Below are positions 21,707 through 29,191 of a DNA stretch of 41,178 nt, in pieces. The translations under genes were made by a program, and so were the position numbers. The stretch is from positions 1 to 41,178 of the forward strand of contig DATDRW010000090.1 in the NCBI GenBank assembly GCA_035291545.1, in the 5' to 3' direction. How positions within the stretch are numbered: position 1 is the first letter of the stretch; every line of letters starts with the position of its first letter. The notes below the pieces were generated by a model. The model saw nothing but the letters and a program-made list of their open reading frames with translations. It was not told the DNA's origin and ran no database searches. Source of the DNA: UBA11373 sp035291545 (GTDB lineage: Bacteria > Actinomycetota > Acidimicrobiia > Spongiisociales > UBA11373).

Positions 21707-22846
21707 TCAGACGCCGAGCGCCACCGCCGGGTCGGCCACGTCCACCCCGAGATAATCGGCCACCGCGGTATTGGTGACATGGCCCTGGGTGACGTTGACC
21801 CCGCCGAGCAACTCGGGATGGTGCCGCACCGCGGTGCGGGTTCCGTTTGCCAGAGCCACGACGTAGGGGAGGGTGGCGTTGGTCAGGGCGTAGGTGGCGG
21901 TATTGGGTACCGCCCCGGGGATGTTGCCGACGGCGTAGTGGATGACGCCATGTTTGGTGTACACCGGGTTGCTGTGGGTGGTCTCGCGGGAGGTGGCGAT
22001 GCAACCGCCCTGGTCGATCGAGATGTCGACGATGACGCTCCCCGGTTTCATCGCGGACACGATCTCCTCGGTCACGACGATCGGCGCCCTGGCTCCGGGG
22101 ACGAGCACGGCGCCGACCACGAGGTCGGACGCGGTGACGTACTGCTCGATCGCCAGGCGTGAGGACTTGACCGTCATCACGTTCCCCCAGCGCAACTCGT
22201 CGAGGTGGCGCAGTGGGACGATGTTGAGGTCGAGGATGGTGACCTCGGCTCCCATTCCGGCCGTGATCATCGCCGCGTTGCGCCCGGCGATACCCGCCCC
22301 GAGCACCGTCACCCGCCCCGGACTCACCCCGGGAACGCCGCCGAGCAGCACGCCGCGGCCGCCGCGGGGACGCTCCAGGAAGTGGGCACCCGCCTGGGCG
22401 GCCATCCGGCCGGCGATCTCGCTCATCGGCGCCAGCAGTGGAAGAGTTCCGTTGTCCAACTGGACCGTCTCATAGGCGATGGCGGTGGCGCCCGAGCCGA
22501 GGAGGCCTTTGGCCTCCTCGGGGTAGGCGGCGAGGTGGAGATAGGTGAAGAGGAGGTGCCGCGGCCCGAGCATGGCGATCTCGCCCGATTGCGGTTCCTT
22601 CACCTTGACGATCATCTCGGCCGTCTCGAACACGGCGGCGGCGTCGGGCACGATCTCGGCGCCGACCGCGGCATAGTCGGCGTCGGCGATCGACGATCCG
22701 ACCCCGGCACCGGTCTGCACCACCACTCGGTGCCCGTGGCCGACCAGTTCCCGTACCCCGACCGGGGTCATGGCGACTCGATATTCCTCGGTCTTGATCT
22801 CACTGGGCACGCCGACGATCAACGGGTCCTCCTGGCTGCTGTGCAC
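21707..22846 (-). CDS. ald: Alanine dehydrogenase
   Basis: 379 aa. N-terminal GVPSEIKTEEYRVAMTPVGV with the substrate-binding Arg, catalytic Lys in VKVKEPQ, catalytic His in LHLAAYPE, NAD-binding VTVLGAGIAGRNAA, then DISIDQGG and HYAVGNIPGAVPNTAT. It interconverts L-alanine and pyruvate + NH4+ with NAD(H), linking nitrogen and carbon metabolism. The insertion ERPRGGRGVLLGGVPGV before the Rossmann motif is usual for the family. The GTG start at 22846 gives a slightly extended N-terminus. Confidence 0.95.
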   Translation of the reverse strand: MHSSQEDPLIVGVPSEIKTEEYRVAMTPVGVRELVGHGHRVVVQTGAGVGSSIADADYAAVGAEIVPDAAAVFETAEMIVKVKEPQSGEIAMLGPRHLLFTYLHLAAYPEEAKGLLGSGATAIAYETVQLDNGTLPLLAPMSEIAGRMAAQAGAHFLERPRGGRGVLLGGVPGVSPGRVTVLGAGIAGRNAAMITAGMGAEVTILDLNIVPLRHLDELRWGNVMTVKSSRLAIEQYVTASDLVVGAVLVPGARAPIVVTEEIVSAMKPGSVIVDISIDQGGCIATSRETTHSNPVYTKHGVIHYAVGNIPGAVPNTATYALTNATLPYVVALANGTRTAVRHHPELLGGVNVTQGHVTNTAVADYLGVDVADPAVALGV

Positions 22847-22926
22847 CCCCAGATTGCCACGCCGCGGGCAGGGGTGCCGCTAACGGATGGGTAAACCGGG
22901 AGCGATCACGTCCCGATAGCCTGCAC

Positions 22927-24387
22927 ATGGCCCGTACTCGCACGAAGCCCGACCGGGCGCGCCCGGCCCCCGGCGGCGCCCGGCCCCGCGGCCGCCTGGC
23001 CGCATTCACCCTCGGGATCGGTATCGGCATTGTGGTGGTGTTCGCCCTGGTCTTCTCCATCGCCATCGGAAACCGTGGAATCGCCGTGCACGCCACCGCC
23101 CTCCACTACGCCGACGAGGCGCTGCGATCCGCGACCGTGGTGCGCTCCCAGGCCGGGCTGGCGGCCCACTTCGGCGTCCTGGAGCGGGATTTCGGATTCG
23201 AGGCCGCGGATGCCATCAAGCGCTCCTCCCAAGAGACCCGCCTCGGCCTCGACAACCTCGCATCGTCCCTTCGCGGCCTGGCGGAGGTCACCGGTCAAGC
23301 GGACCCGACGATCGAATCGTTGGCGGCGACCTTCCGGAGCACCGCGCAGTCGATCCTTGCCGCCCTCGAGAGAGGGGACGTGGCTGCCGCGCAGGCGCTC
23401 GCCGGCGAGGACCTGGATCAGGATTTCCGTTCGTTGCTCGACCCCGTCATCGTGGCCCGCGGTCAGCAGGCGGGGGAGGTGGGGGCCGCAATCGCCCTCA
23501 TGGGCCGTATCGGCGACGTCGCCAGATTCCTGGTGGCCTTCCTCGTGCCGACGGCGGCGATCCTGGTCTACCGCGACCTGGCGCGACGCCAGCAACGGCA
23601 GCGCGACCTCGAGGTACGTCTGGAGACGGAGAAGGCGCTGGGACAGGCCCGAGACGAGTTCGTGGCCAGCGCGTCTCACGAGCTGCGCACCCCACTCACC
23701 TCGATCTTCGGCCTCGCCCATCTCGTCGCGGAGGATCCGGTCGTCACCGCCTCGCCCGGCGCGGTGGAGATGTTGGGGATGATCATCAGCGAGGCCAACG
23801 ACCTGTCCCGCATGGTCGACGACCTGCTCACCACCGCCCGTCTCGACGCCGGCGCCCTCCACTACCAGTTCGAGAACCTCCGTGTGCTCGATGAGGTGCG
23901 CGAAGTCGTGGAGCCGATGCGGCTCTCAGGCACGGCTTTCCAGGTGCAGGTCCAGCCGGCGCTGGTCCGGTCGGACCGCCTCCGCCTCCGCCAGGTGGTC
24001 CGCAACCTGCTCTCCAATGCCCGCAAGTACGGCGGTCCCACCATCCGGGTACTGGGCCGCCTGGAGGCGGGGTGGTATGAGATCCGCGTCGAAGACGACG
24101 GCGACGGCATCCCCGAGGAACTCCACGATCGGCTGTTCCAGCGGTACCTCCACAAGGGCGACCTGCCGCTGGTGCTCGGCTCCGTCGGCCTCGGCCTCTC
24201 CATCGTCCGCGCACTCGCCGAAGGGATGGGTGGTGCGGTGTGGTACGAGCGCCGCTCCGGTTGGACCTCCTTCGTCGTCCGCGTACCCCTTGCGGCTCGG
24301 TCCGAGGCGATCCCCTATCGGGACGCGGCTGATGGCACCCCGGTCGTCTCGGGGTGGGCGCCCGCAACATTCGTACCGGGGCACTAG
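22927..24387 (+). CDS. Membrane sensor histidine kinase (orphan)
   Basis: 486 aa. Basic N-terminus, TM1 at about 24-46, an extracytoplasmic helical sensor (about 50-195; four-helix-bundle look, ALHYADEALRSATVV and ETRLGLDNLASSL), TM2 at about 200-217, coiled linker, HisKA with His251 in SASHELRTPLTS, HATPase with LLSNARKYG, DDGDGIP and SVGLGLSIV. No response regulator is adjacent. The following gene is a membrane protein with Ig-like domains 62 bp downstream, so the two may be cotranscribed. A TAGCCT box lies only 4 nt before the ATG. Confidence 0.9.
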   Translation: MARTRTKPDRARPAPGGARPRGRLAAFTLGIGIGIVVVFALVFSIAIGNRGIAVHATALHYADEALRSATVVRSQAGLAAHFGVLERDFGFEAADAIKRSSQETRLGLDNLASSLRGLAEVTGQADPTIESLAATFRSTAQSILAALERGDVAAAQALAGEDLDQDFRSLLDPVIVARGQQAGEVGAAIALMGRIGDVARFLVAFLVPTAAILVYRDLARRQQRQRDLEVRLETEKALGQARDEFVASASHELRTPLTSIFGLAHLVAEDPVVTASPGAVEMLGMIISEANDLSRMVDDLLTTARLDAGALHYQFENLRVLDEVREVVEPMRLSGTAFQVQVQPALVRSDRLRLRQVVRNLLSNARKYGGPTIRVLGRLEAGWYEIRVEDDGDGIPEELHDRLFQRYLHKGDLPLVLGSVGLGLSIVRALAEGMGGAVWYERRSGWTSFVVRVPLAARSEAIPYRDAADGTPVVSGWAPATFVPGH

Positions 24388-24449
24388 TCCCTCCGGATGC
24401 GAGCACGCTGGTACTGCGCCCGCCCTGATGACCATCCGATAGAACGCAC

Positions 24450-26003
24450 ATGACATCCCCGCGGCGCAACTGGTACGTCCGCGCGGTTCGGGAATCACGC
24501 GTGCGATCTCGGGCGCGTCGCCGTTTCCTGACCCTGGAGGTCGTCCTCGCCACCGGCGTGTTCGCCGGGGCCCTCGTGGCATTCTGGCCGCGGGCCGATG
24601 CCGCCGGCGACGGGAACTCTCGGGATTCGTTTACGGCCGCCGCCTACGACGGATCCACCGGCACGCTGTCGTGGTCGACGCCGTGGACCGAGGTGCTGGT
24701 TCGGGCGTTCAACGACGGTGCTCCCGTGGCGGCCGACGAGGTGGCGTTCTCCTGGACCATCTCCGACACCAACCGCGCTCCGCAGGGTGACGATGTCATC
24801 ACCGTCGCCATCGACGAGATCACCTCCGGCGGGATCACTCTCGACGTCGCCGGCAGAGACTCCGATCCCGAGGGGCTTGTGGTGCGGCTGGTTGCTGTGT
24901 CCCGACCGGGCGTCGGTGAAGCGGAACTGGTCGACGGCATGCTCGTGTTCCACCCACCTGCAGGCTGGCTCGGGACGACCACCATCCACTACGTCGTTGC
25001 CAACATCGCCGGCAACGAGACCGAGGGCGTGATCACGGTGATGGTGCTGGATTCCCTCAGCAACCGACTGGCCACTGACTTGATCACGGTCGGCCCCTCG
25101 CCCGGCGTGGTCGATCTGGGAGCGCTCGGAGCGCTCACCCCCGCCGAGGGTGCCGAGGTGATCCTGGGATCGGTGTTCCAGGCGCTGCACGTGTTGCGGA
25201 TGCCGCTCGCTCTCCTCGGGGGAGCAGTTATCTGGTCGCTGCTCCTCGGCGGAATCCTCAACGTCGGACTCGTGCTGCGTGGGGGCATCCCCCGCCTGGA
25301 GCGCCGTACCTCGCGCAATGTCGGCGTCGTGCTGGTACCCCACGGCGGTCGTGTCGACGTCCTATCCGAGCCGGGACGCGGCGGGGTCCTGACCCGGCTC
25401 ACCGCGACACAGCGGGGCATCGAGGCGACCGGCCGGCGCATCGTCGCCCCCGACGGTGACGAGTGGGCCGAGATTTTCACCGACGCCGGAGTCGGCTGGG
25501 CGCCGGCATACCACCTCACTGAGGAGGTCGATCGAGCCGGCTTCGCCGCGGATGCCGAGGTGATGGATCTGGTGAAGGAGTTCGTGGACAGGCTGCGTGC
25601 CCGCCGCGACTTCAGCGCTCTCGTCTCGGAGCGTGGTTTGTTCGTCGCACACCATGCTCCACTCGTCCACTTTGTCCCGGAGCGGGTACCGGGGGTGATG
25701 GACGATCCCATGCGGCTGATGTGGAAGGGCCGCAACCCGGCGTATCCCGATTTCTCTGGGACCTTCGATCTGGCGGTGGCGACCGGAGTCCTCGACGCCT
25801 TCGACCACCCCCTGCGCGAGCTGGTCTACGACGGGCCGGCAGCGCCGTCGACGGTGATACCCGTCGAGTTCACCAATCTCCACTTCGTGTCCATAGGTGC
25901 CGACGTCCACGGACCGGAGCGGCTCGACCAGAGCGCGTGGCTGGTCGTGTTCTCGTACGAGGCGGCTCACCCGCGCATCATCGGCCTGGTTCGGGAAGGA
26001 TGA
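24450..26003 (+). CDS. Membrane-anchored Ig/cadherin-like protein of unknown function
   Basis: 517 aa. TM1 at about 26-46, an extracytoplasmic part of two Ig/cadherin-like units (about 60-210: VRAFNDGAPVAADEVAFSW, DVAGRDSDPEGLVVRLVAVS, PPAGWLGTTTIHYVV), TM2 at about 250-273, then a long cytoplasmic region of about 240 residues with an SH3-like start (RVDVLSEPGRGGVLTRLTA) and a mixed alpha/beta end. The second Ig unit follows the bacterial cadherin-like tandem pattern. It lies just after a histidine kinase gene and could be its accessory sensor. No enzyme motif. Confidence 0.7.
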   Translation: MTSPRRNWYVRAVRESRVRSRARRRFLTLEVVLATGVFAGALVAFWPRADAAGDGNSRDSFTAAAYDGSTGTLSWSTPWTEVLVRAFNDGAPVAADEVAFSWTISDTNRAPQGDDVITVAIDEITSGGITLDVAGRDSDPEGLVVRLVAVSRPGVGEAELVDGMLVFHPPAGWLGTTTIHYVVANIAGNETEGVITVMVLDSLSNRLATDLITVGPSPGVVDLGALGALTPAEGAEVILGSVFQALHVLRMPLALLGGAVIWSLLLGGILNVGLVLRGGIPRLERRTSRNVGVVLVPHGGRVDVLSEPGRGGVLTRLTATQRGIEATGRRIVAPDGDEWAEIFTDAGVGWAPAYHLTEEVDRAGFAADAEVMDLVKEFVDRLRARRDFSALVSERGLFVAHHAPLVHFVPERVPGVMDDPMRLMWKGRNPAYPDFSGTFDLAVATGVLDAFDHPLRELVYDGPAAPSTVIPVEFTNLHFVSIGADVHGPERLDQSAWLVVFSYEAAHPRIIGLVREG

Positions 26004-26012
26004 GCCCCGGGC

Positions 26013-26018
26013 TACTGT
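26013..26018 (+). promoter_or_regulatory. -10 box of the MobA-like gene
   Basis: TACTGT, 7 nt before ATG 26026; no Shine-Dalgarno. Consistent with leaderless transcription. Confidence 0.45.
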
Positions 26019-26025
26019 GCCGCGC

Positions 26026-26655
26026 ATGGCGTCCACCACGGCTGCGGTCGTTCTCGCCGGCGGCGGCAGCCGCCGCCTCGGGTACCCCAAGCAGCTGATC
26101 CGGCTCCGAGATCGCCCGCTGCTGGAGCATGTGGCCCGCTCGGTGTTGAACTGGCCGGTCGACCGGGTCGTGGTGGTGCTCGGTGCGAGTGCCGAGGAGA
26201 TCATCGACGCGGTGGACTTTGGTGACGCCGTCGTCGCCATCAACGACGACTGGGAGGAGGGCATCGCATCATCCCTTCGGGTCGGTCTCGATGTCCTGTC
26301 ACGCGACCCGCACATCGATCTCGCCTTCGTCGTCCTCGGTGACCAGCCCGGCATCCCCCCGGACGTGCCGGCGGTGTTGCTCCAGGCGGCGTCGTCCTCG
26401 CCGCGCCTGGCCATCGCACCCGTGTACCGCTATGAGCGTTCCCATCCGGTGCTGTTCCGGAGGCAGCTGTGGGAGCGGCTGATGACGCTCGAGGGTGATC
26501 AGGGCGCGGCCGCGCTGCTCAAGGCCCATCCCGACTGGGTCGAGGAGGTGCGGGTCGATCACCTTCCGCCGAAGGACATCGACACCGCGGATGACGTCGC
26601 CGATCTCACCGCGGGAGAAGGCCGCCCCGGCAGCGCGTCGGCTGCGGGGCGTTAG
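26026..26655 (+). CDS. MobA-like nucleotidyltransferase (MocA/MobA family)
   Basis: 209 aa. Nucleotide-binding loop VLAGGGSRRLGYPKQL at residues 9-24, Mg-binding VLGDQPGIPPDVP, and the MocA-type EEGIASSLRVGL. This family activates cofactors with CTP or GTP, for example molybdopterin cytidylyltransferase for xanthine-dehydrogenase-type enzymes, or FbiD-like and sugar nucleotidyltransferases. No molybdenum genes are nearby, so the exact substrate is open; the EEGIASSL signature favours MocA. Start ATG 26026 is set by the family alignment. Confidence 0.82.
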   Translation: MASTTAAVVLAGGGSRRLGYPKQLIRLRDRPLLEHVARSVLNWPVDRVVVVLGASAEEIIDAVDFGDAVVAINDDWEEGIASSLRVGLDVLSRDPHIDLAFVVLGDQPGIPPDVPAVLLQAASSSPRLAIAPVYRYERSHPVLFRRQLWERLMTLEGDQGAAALLKAHPDWVEEVRVDHLPPKDIDTADDVADLTAGEGRPGSASAAGR

Positions 26656-26717
26656 TCTCCGTCGGGCGCGCCGCTGGCGGGCGGCGACGTCATCGGCGAG
26701 GACGCGAAAGGAACGTG

Positions 26718-27122
26718 ATGCCTTCCATTGACGCCATCGAGGGGATCGGCTTGACGTTCGCCACCCGACTCCGCAAAGCGAGGATTCGCACCACCGAGGC
26801 CTTGCTCAAGAGGGGAGCGACCCGCACCGACCGCAAGCGTCTGGCGACCGCAACCGGACTCACCGAGCATCAGATCCTGGAGTGGGTCAACCGCGCCGAC
26901 CTCATGCGGGTCAAGGGGATCGGAGAGGAATACTCCGACCTCCTCGAGGCGGCCGGAGTCGACACCGTCAAGGAGCTCAAGACCCGCAAGGCGGCGGCGC
27001 TGCACGCCAAGCTGGTCGAGATCAACACCCAGAAGCGCCTGGTGCGCCGCCTCCCCACAGAGTCGATGGTGGAGGGGTGGGTCGCCTCGGTCGCCAAGCT
27101 CGAGGCGATCGTCAAGTATTGA
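26718..27122 (+). CDS. Helix-hairpin-helix (DUF4332-like) protein
   Basis: 134 aa from ATG 26718 after AAAGGAA. Two helix-hairpin-helix units: IDAIEGIGLTFATRLRKAGI-like at the N-terminus and LMRVKGIGEEYSDLLEAAGVD in the middle, followed by a third helical unit (MVEGWVASVAKLEAIV). This is the DUF4332 layout. HhH motifs bind DNA non-specifically or act as protein scaffolds; the function in this family is not established. A strong terminator follows 30 bp after the stop. Confidence 0.82.
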   Translation: MPSIDAIEGIGLTFATRLRKARIRTTEALLKRGATRTDRKRLATATGLTEHQILEWVNRADLMRVKGIGEEYSDLLEAAGVDTVKELKTRKAAALHAKLVEINTQKRLVRRLPTESMVEGWVASVAKLEAIVKY

Positions 27123-27151
27123 TGCGCACACTCTGAGCGTCTCCGACGCGA

Positions 27152-27182
27152 ACGAGGGGCCCCGCGATGCGGGGCCCCTCGT
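27152..27182. terminator. Strong bidirectional terminator
   Basis: A perfect 14-bp stem (27152-27165 with 27169-27182; ACGAGGGGCCCCGC and its complement) with loop GAT, followed by CTTTC. It lies between two facing genes (stops at 27122 and 27204) and serves both. Confidence 0.9.
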
Positions 27183-27203
27183 CTTTCGCAACACCGGCGA
27201 GGA

Positions 27204-27659
27204 TCAGGCACCGGCCTTATCGGCCGTTCCCATCTTCGCAGTAGCGGTGGTCTTCTTGACGGCGGCCTTCTTCACCGTCGACATCTCATCGGCCGTCGCG
27301 GCAACCCCGGCCTTGTCGGCCTTGTCCGGCTTGAACGTCGCCCGCCAGTTGGCGAGCACGTCTTCGAGCTGGTCGCGGAGCTTCTCAACACGCCCCTGGA
27401 GGTGGTCGAAGTCGACCTTCTCCTTGATCTCCTCGACGACCTTGCCCTCGCGCAGATCGGTCGTCAGCCGCTCTCCCTCGGTCACCCACTTCTCGAACTC
27501 GCGGCGGGCGTCGCGACGCCACTTGCCGGAGAGCTCGCCCAGACGCTTGGTCGCCACAACCGGAGCGCCCACGACGGCGTAGGCCGCCTTCTTGGTGGCG
27601 GCGCCGATGGCGCCGGCGCCCTTCGGCGCGGTTTCCTGCTTCTCGATCATCGTTTCCAC
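27204..27659 (-). CDS. HbhA/MLDS-like lipid-droplet or surface protein
   Basis: 151 aa from GTG 27659, five bases after AGGAG; GTG 27665 (overlapping the regulator stop) is an alternative. A short Ala/Gly-rich region, then a long amphipathic coiled helix (about 40-110: GKWRRDARREFEKWVTEGERL, VDFDHLQGRVEKLRDQLEDVL) and a Lys/Ala/Thr-rich tail (VKKAAVKKTTATAKMG). This layout is that of mycobacterial heparin-binding haemagglutinin HbhA and the rhodococcal lipid-droplet protein MLDS. Together with the XRE regulator just upstream it repeats the Rv0474-Rv0475 gene order. Likely role: coating of lipid inclusions, possibly also DNA or polysaccharide contact through the tail. Confidence 0.7.
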   Translation of the reverse strand: METMIEKQETAPKGAGAIGAATKKAAYAVVGAPVVATKRLGELSGKWRRDARREFEKWVTEGERLTTDLREGKVVEEIKEKVDFDHLQGRVEKLRDQLEDVLANWRATFKPDKADKAGVAATADEMSTVKKAAVKKTTATAKMGTADKAGA

Positions 27660-27661
27660 GG

Positions 27662-28003
27662 TCACTCCTGTTCTGAGGCATCGACGAAGCTCTTGTAGAT
27701 CTCCGCCAGGGCCTGCTTCTGCCGAACTGTCAATACGGTGTCGTTGGAGATCGCCTCCATGACTTCCGGGTGGTCGGCTCCGTCGAGCAGCCCCGCCCGT
27801 TCGTAGAGGGTCTCCGCCGAGATCGAGAGGCCGGCGGCGATCGACTTGAGGATCCGCGCCGAGGGCTTGCGCAGCCCCCGCTCGATCTGGCTCAGGTACG
27901 GGTTGGAAATCCCCGCCCGCTCGGCGAGTTTGCGCAACGATATGGCGCTGCGCTCACGCTGCTGGCGGATGAAGTCGCCTACCTCCGACACCCGGTGTTT
28001 CAT
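27662..28003 (-). CDS. XRE-family regulator of the HbhA/MLDS-like gene
   Basis: 113 aa from ATG 28003; frames beginning further upstream run through the operator. N-terminal HTH_3 at about 6-62 (FIRQQRERSAISLRKLAERAGISNPYLSQIERGLRKPS), C-terminal helical part. The sequence is very close in style to the Rv0474/MLDSR group of mycobacteria and rhodococci, which controls the adjacent HbhA/MLDS gene. A TATTCT -10 box lies 9 nt upstream, embedded in inverted repeats, so autoregulation is likely. Confidence 0.85.
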   Translation of the reverse strand: MKHRVSEVGDFIRQQRERSAISLRKLAERAGISNPYLSQIERGLRKPSARILKSIAAGLSISAETLYERAGLLDGADHPEVMEAISNDTVLTVRQKQALAEIYKSFVDASEQE

Positions 28004-28006
28004 TCC

Positions 28007-28060
28007 GCTAGCAGAATAGCACGAACGTGCTAGCAATAGCAAGCGCTTGCAAATGCAAGC
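28007..28060. promoter_or_regulatory. Operator cluster between XRE regulator and DAHP synthase
   Basis: Two inverted repeats of the same 7-2-7 geometry with AA spacers: TAGCACG/CGTGCTA at 28017-28032 and GCTTGCA/TGCAAGC at 28045-28060. Their centres are exactly 28 bp apart. Between them lies a perfect 12-bp palindrome (28039-28050). A direct repeat (28007-28021 and 28029-28041) overlaps them. The leftward -10 TATTCT (28018-28013) is inside the first site. Likely binding sites of the XRE regulator; they may also affect the rightward aro gene. Confidence 0.7.
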
Positions 28061-28074
28061 ACCGGTCCCGGCGC

Positions 28075-28080
28075 TATCGT
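28075..28080 (+). promoter_or_regulatory. -10 box of the DAHP synthase gene
   Basis: TATCGT, followed by a 21-nt leader containing AAAGGAGG before GTG 28102. Confidence 0.45.
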
Positions 28081-28101
28081 CGCCGGGCGGAAAGGAGGGC
28101 G

Positions 28102-29136
28102 GTGGCCCGGGAGGACGACTCGACGATCATCGTCATGCGGCACGACGCCACGAAGGCCGACGTCGAGCACGTCGTCGACCGATTGCGCGACATCGGCGCG
28201 GAGGCGCACGTCTCCGAAGGCCAGCTGCGCACCGTCATCGCTGCCGTCGGTGACCGCGCCGTCATCCAGCAGCTCCCGTGGGAAGCCTTCCCGGGAGTGG
28301 AGCGCGCCGTCCCGGTGCTCAAGCCGTACAAGTTTGTGAGTCGCGACTTCCAGACGACAGACTCCGTCGTGGACGTCGGCGGTGTCTCTGTCGGCGGCGG
28401 CACGGTCGTCGTGATCGCCGGGCCGTGTGCGGTTGAGAACCGTGAACAGCTGTTCTCGGCGGCGGCTGCGGTGCAGAAGGCAGGCGCCCGGATCCTGCGC
28501 GGTGACGCCTTCAAGCCCCGCACCTCTCCGTACGCGTTCCAGGGTCTGGGGGAGAAGGGCCTGCAGATGCTGGCCGAGACGCGCGACGAGTTGGGTATGC
28601 CCTTTGTCGCCGAAGTGCTCGATCCCCGCGATATCGAGTTGGTGTCCTCCTATGCCGACCTCATCCGGATCGGAGCCCGCAACATGGCGAACTTCACACT
28701 GCTCGCCGAAGTAGGTCGCCAGCCGAAGCCGGTCATGCTCAAACGGGGCTTTACGGCGACGATCGAGGAATGGCTCAATGCGGCCGAGTACGTGTACAAA
28801 GAAGGCAACCACCAGGTGATCCTGTGCGAGCGGGGGATTCGCACCTTCGAGCAGCAGACCCGCAACACCCTCGACATCTCGGCGGTCCCCGTGGTGAAGG
28901 GCCTATCCCATCTTCCGATCCTCGTCGACCCTTCGCACTCCGGAGGGCGCAAGGCACTGGTGCCGTCGCTCACCCGCGCCGCAGTCGCCGCCGGGGCCGA
29001 CGGTGTGATGATCGACGTGCACCCCTCGCCGGAGACCGCACAGGTGGACGGCGTCCAGGCCCTGCTCCCGGGCGAGTTTGCCCTCCTCATGGATGAGGTA
29101 CGGGCCGTGGCCGCGGCGCTGGGCCGGGAAGTCTGA
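28102..29136 (+). CDS. aroF: 3-deoxy-7-phosphoheptulonate (DAHP) synthase, type I-beta
   Basis: 344 aa from GTG 28102 (AAAGGAGG three bases upstream). N-terminal ferredoxin-like/ACT-type regulatory domain about 1-75 (TIIVMRHDATKADVEHVVDRL), then the TIM-barrel: VIAGPCAVENREQ, GGDAFKPRTSPYAFQG-like (here RGDAFKPRTSPYAFQG), IGARNMANF, KRGFTATIEEWLNAAEY, DPSHSGGRK, IDVHPSPETAQVDG. It condenses PEP and erythrose-4-phosphate in the first step of aromatic biosynthesis; the N-domain gives feedback control by Tyr/Phe in this subfamily. It converges on glnE. Confidence 0.95.
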   Translation: MAREDDSTIIVMRHDATKADVEHVVDRLRDIGAEAHVSEGQLRTVIAAVGDRAVIQQLPWEAFPGVERAVPVLKPYKFVSRDFQTTDSVVDVGGVSVGGGTVVVIAGPCAVENREQLFSAAAAVQKAGARILRGDAFKPRTSPYAFQGLGEKGLQMLAETRDELGMPFVAEVLDPRDIELVSSYADLIRIGARNMANFTLLAEVGRQPKPVMLKRGFTATIEEWLNAAEYVYKEGNHQVILCERGIRTFEQQTRNTLDISAVPVVKGLSHLPILVDPSHSGGRKALVPSLTRAAVAAGADGVMIDVHPSPETAQVDGVQALLPGEFALLMDEVRAVAAALGREV

Positions 29137-29191
29137 GTCTCCCAGTCTCCAGTCTCCAGTCTCCAGACTGATGACTGGTGACTGGAGACTC
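29136..29191. repeat. AGTCTCC heptamer array forming an inter-gene hairpin
   Basis: AGTCTCC recurs at 29136, 29144, 29151 and 29158, then continues as its own reverse complement (ACTGGTG, ACTGGAG, ACT). Arms 29144-29161 and 29173-29190 pair over 18 bp with a single mismatch around an 11-nt loop. It fills the whole gap between the stop codons of aroF and glnE and looks like a bidirectional terminator built from heptamers. Confidence 0.85.
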
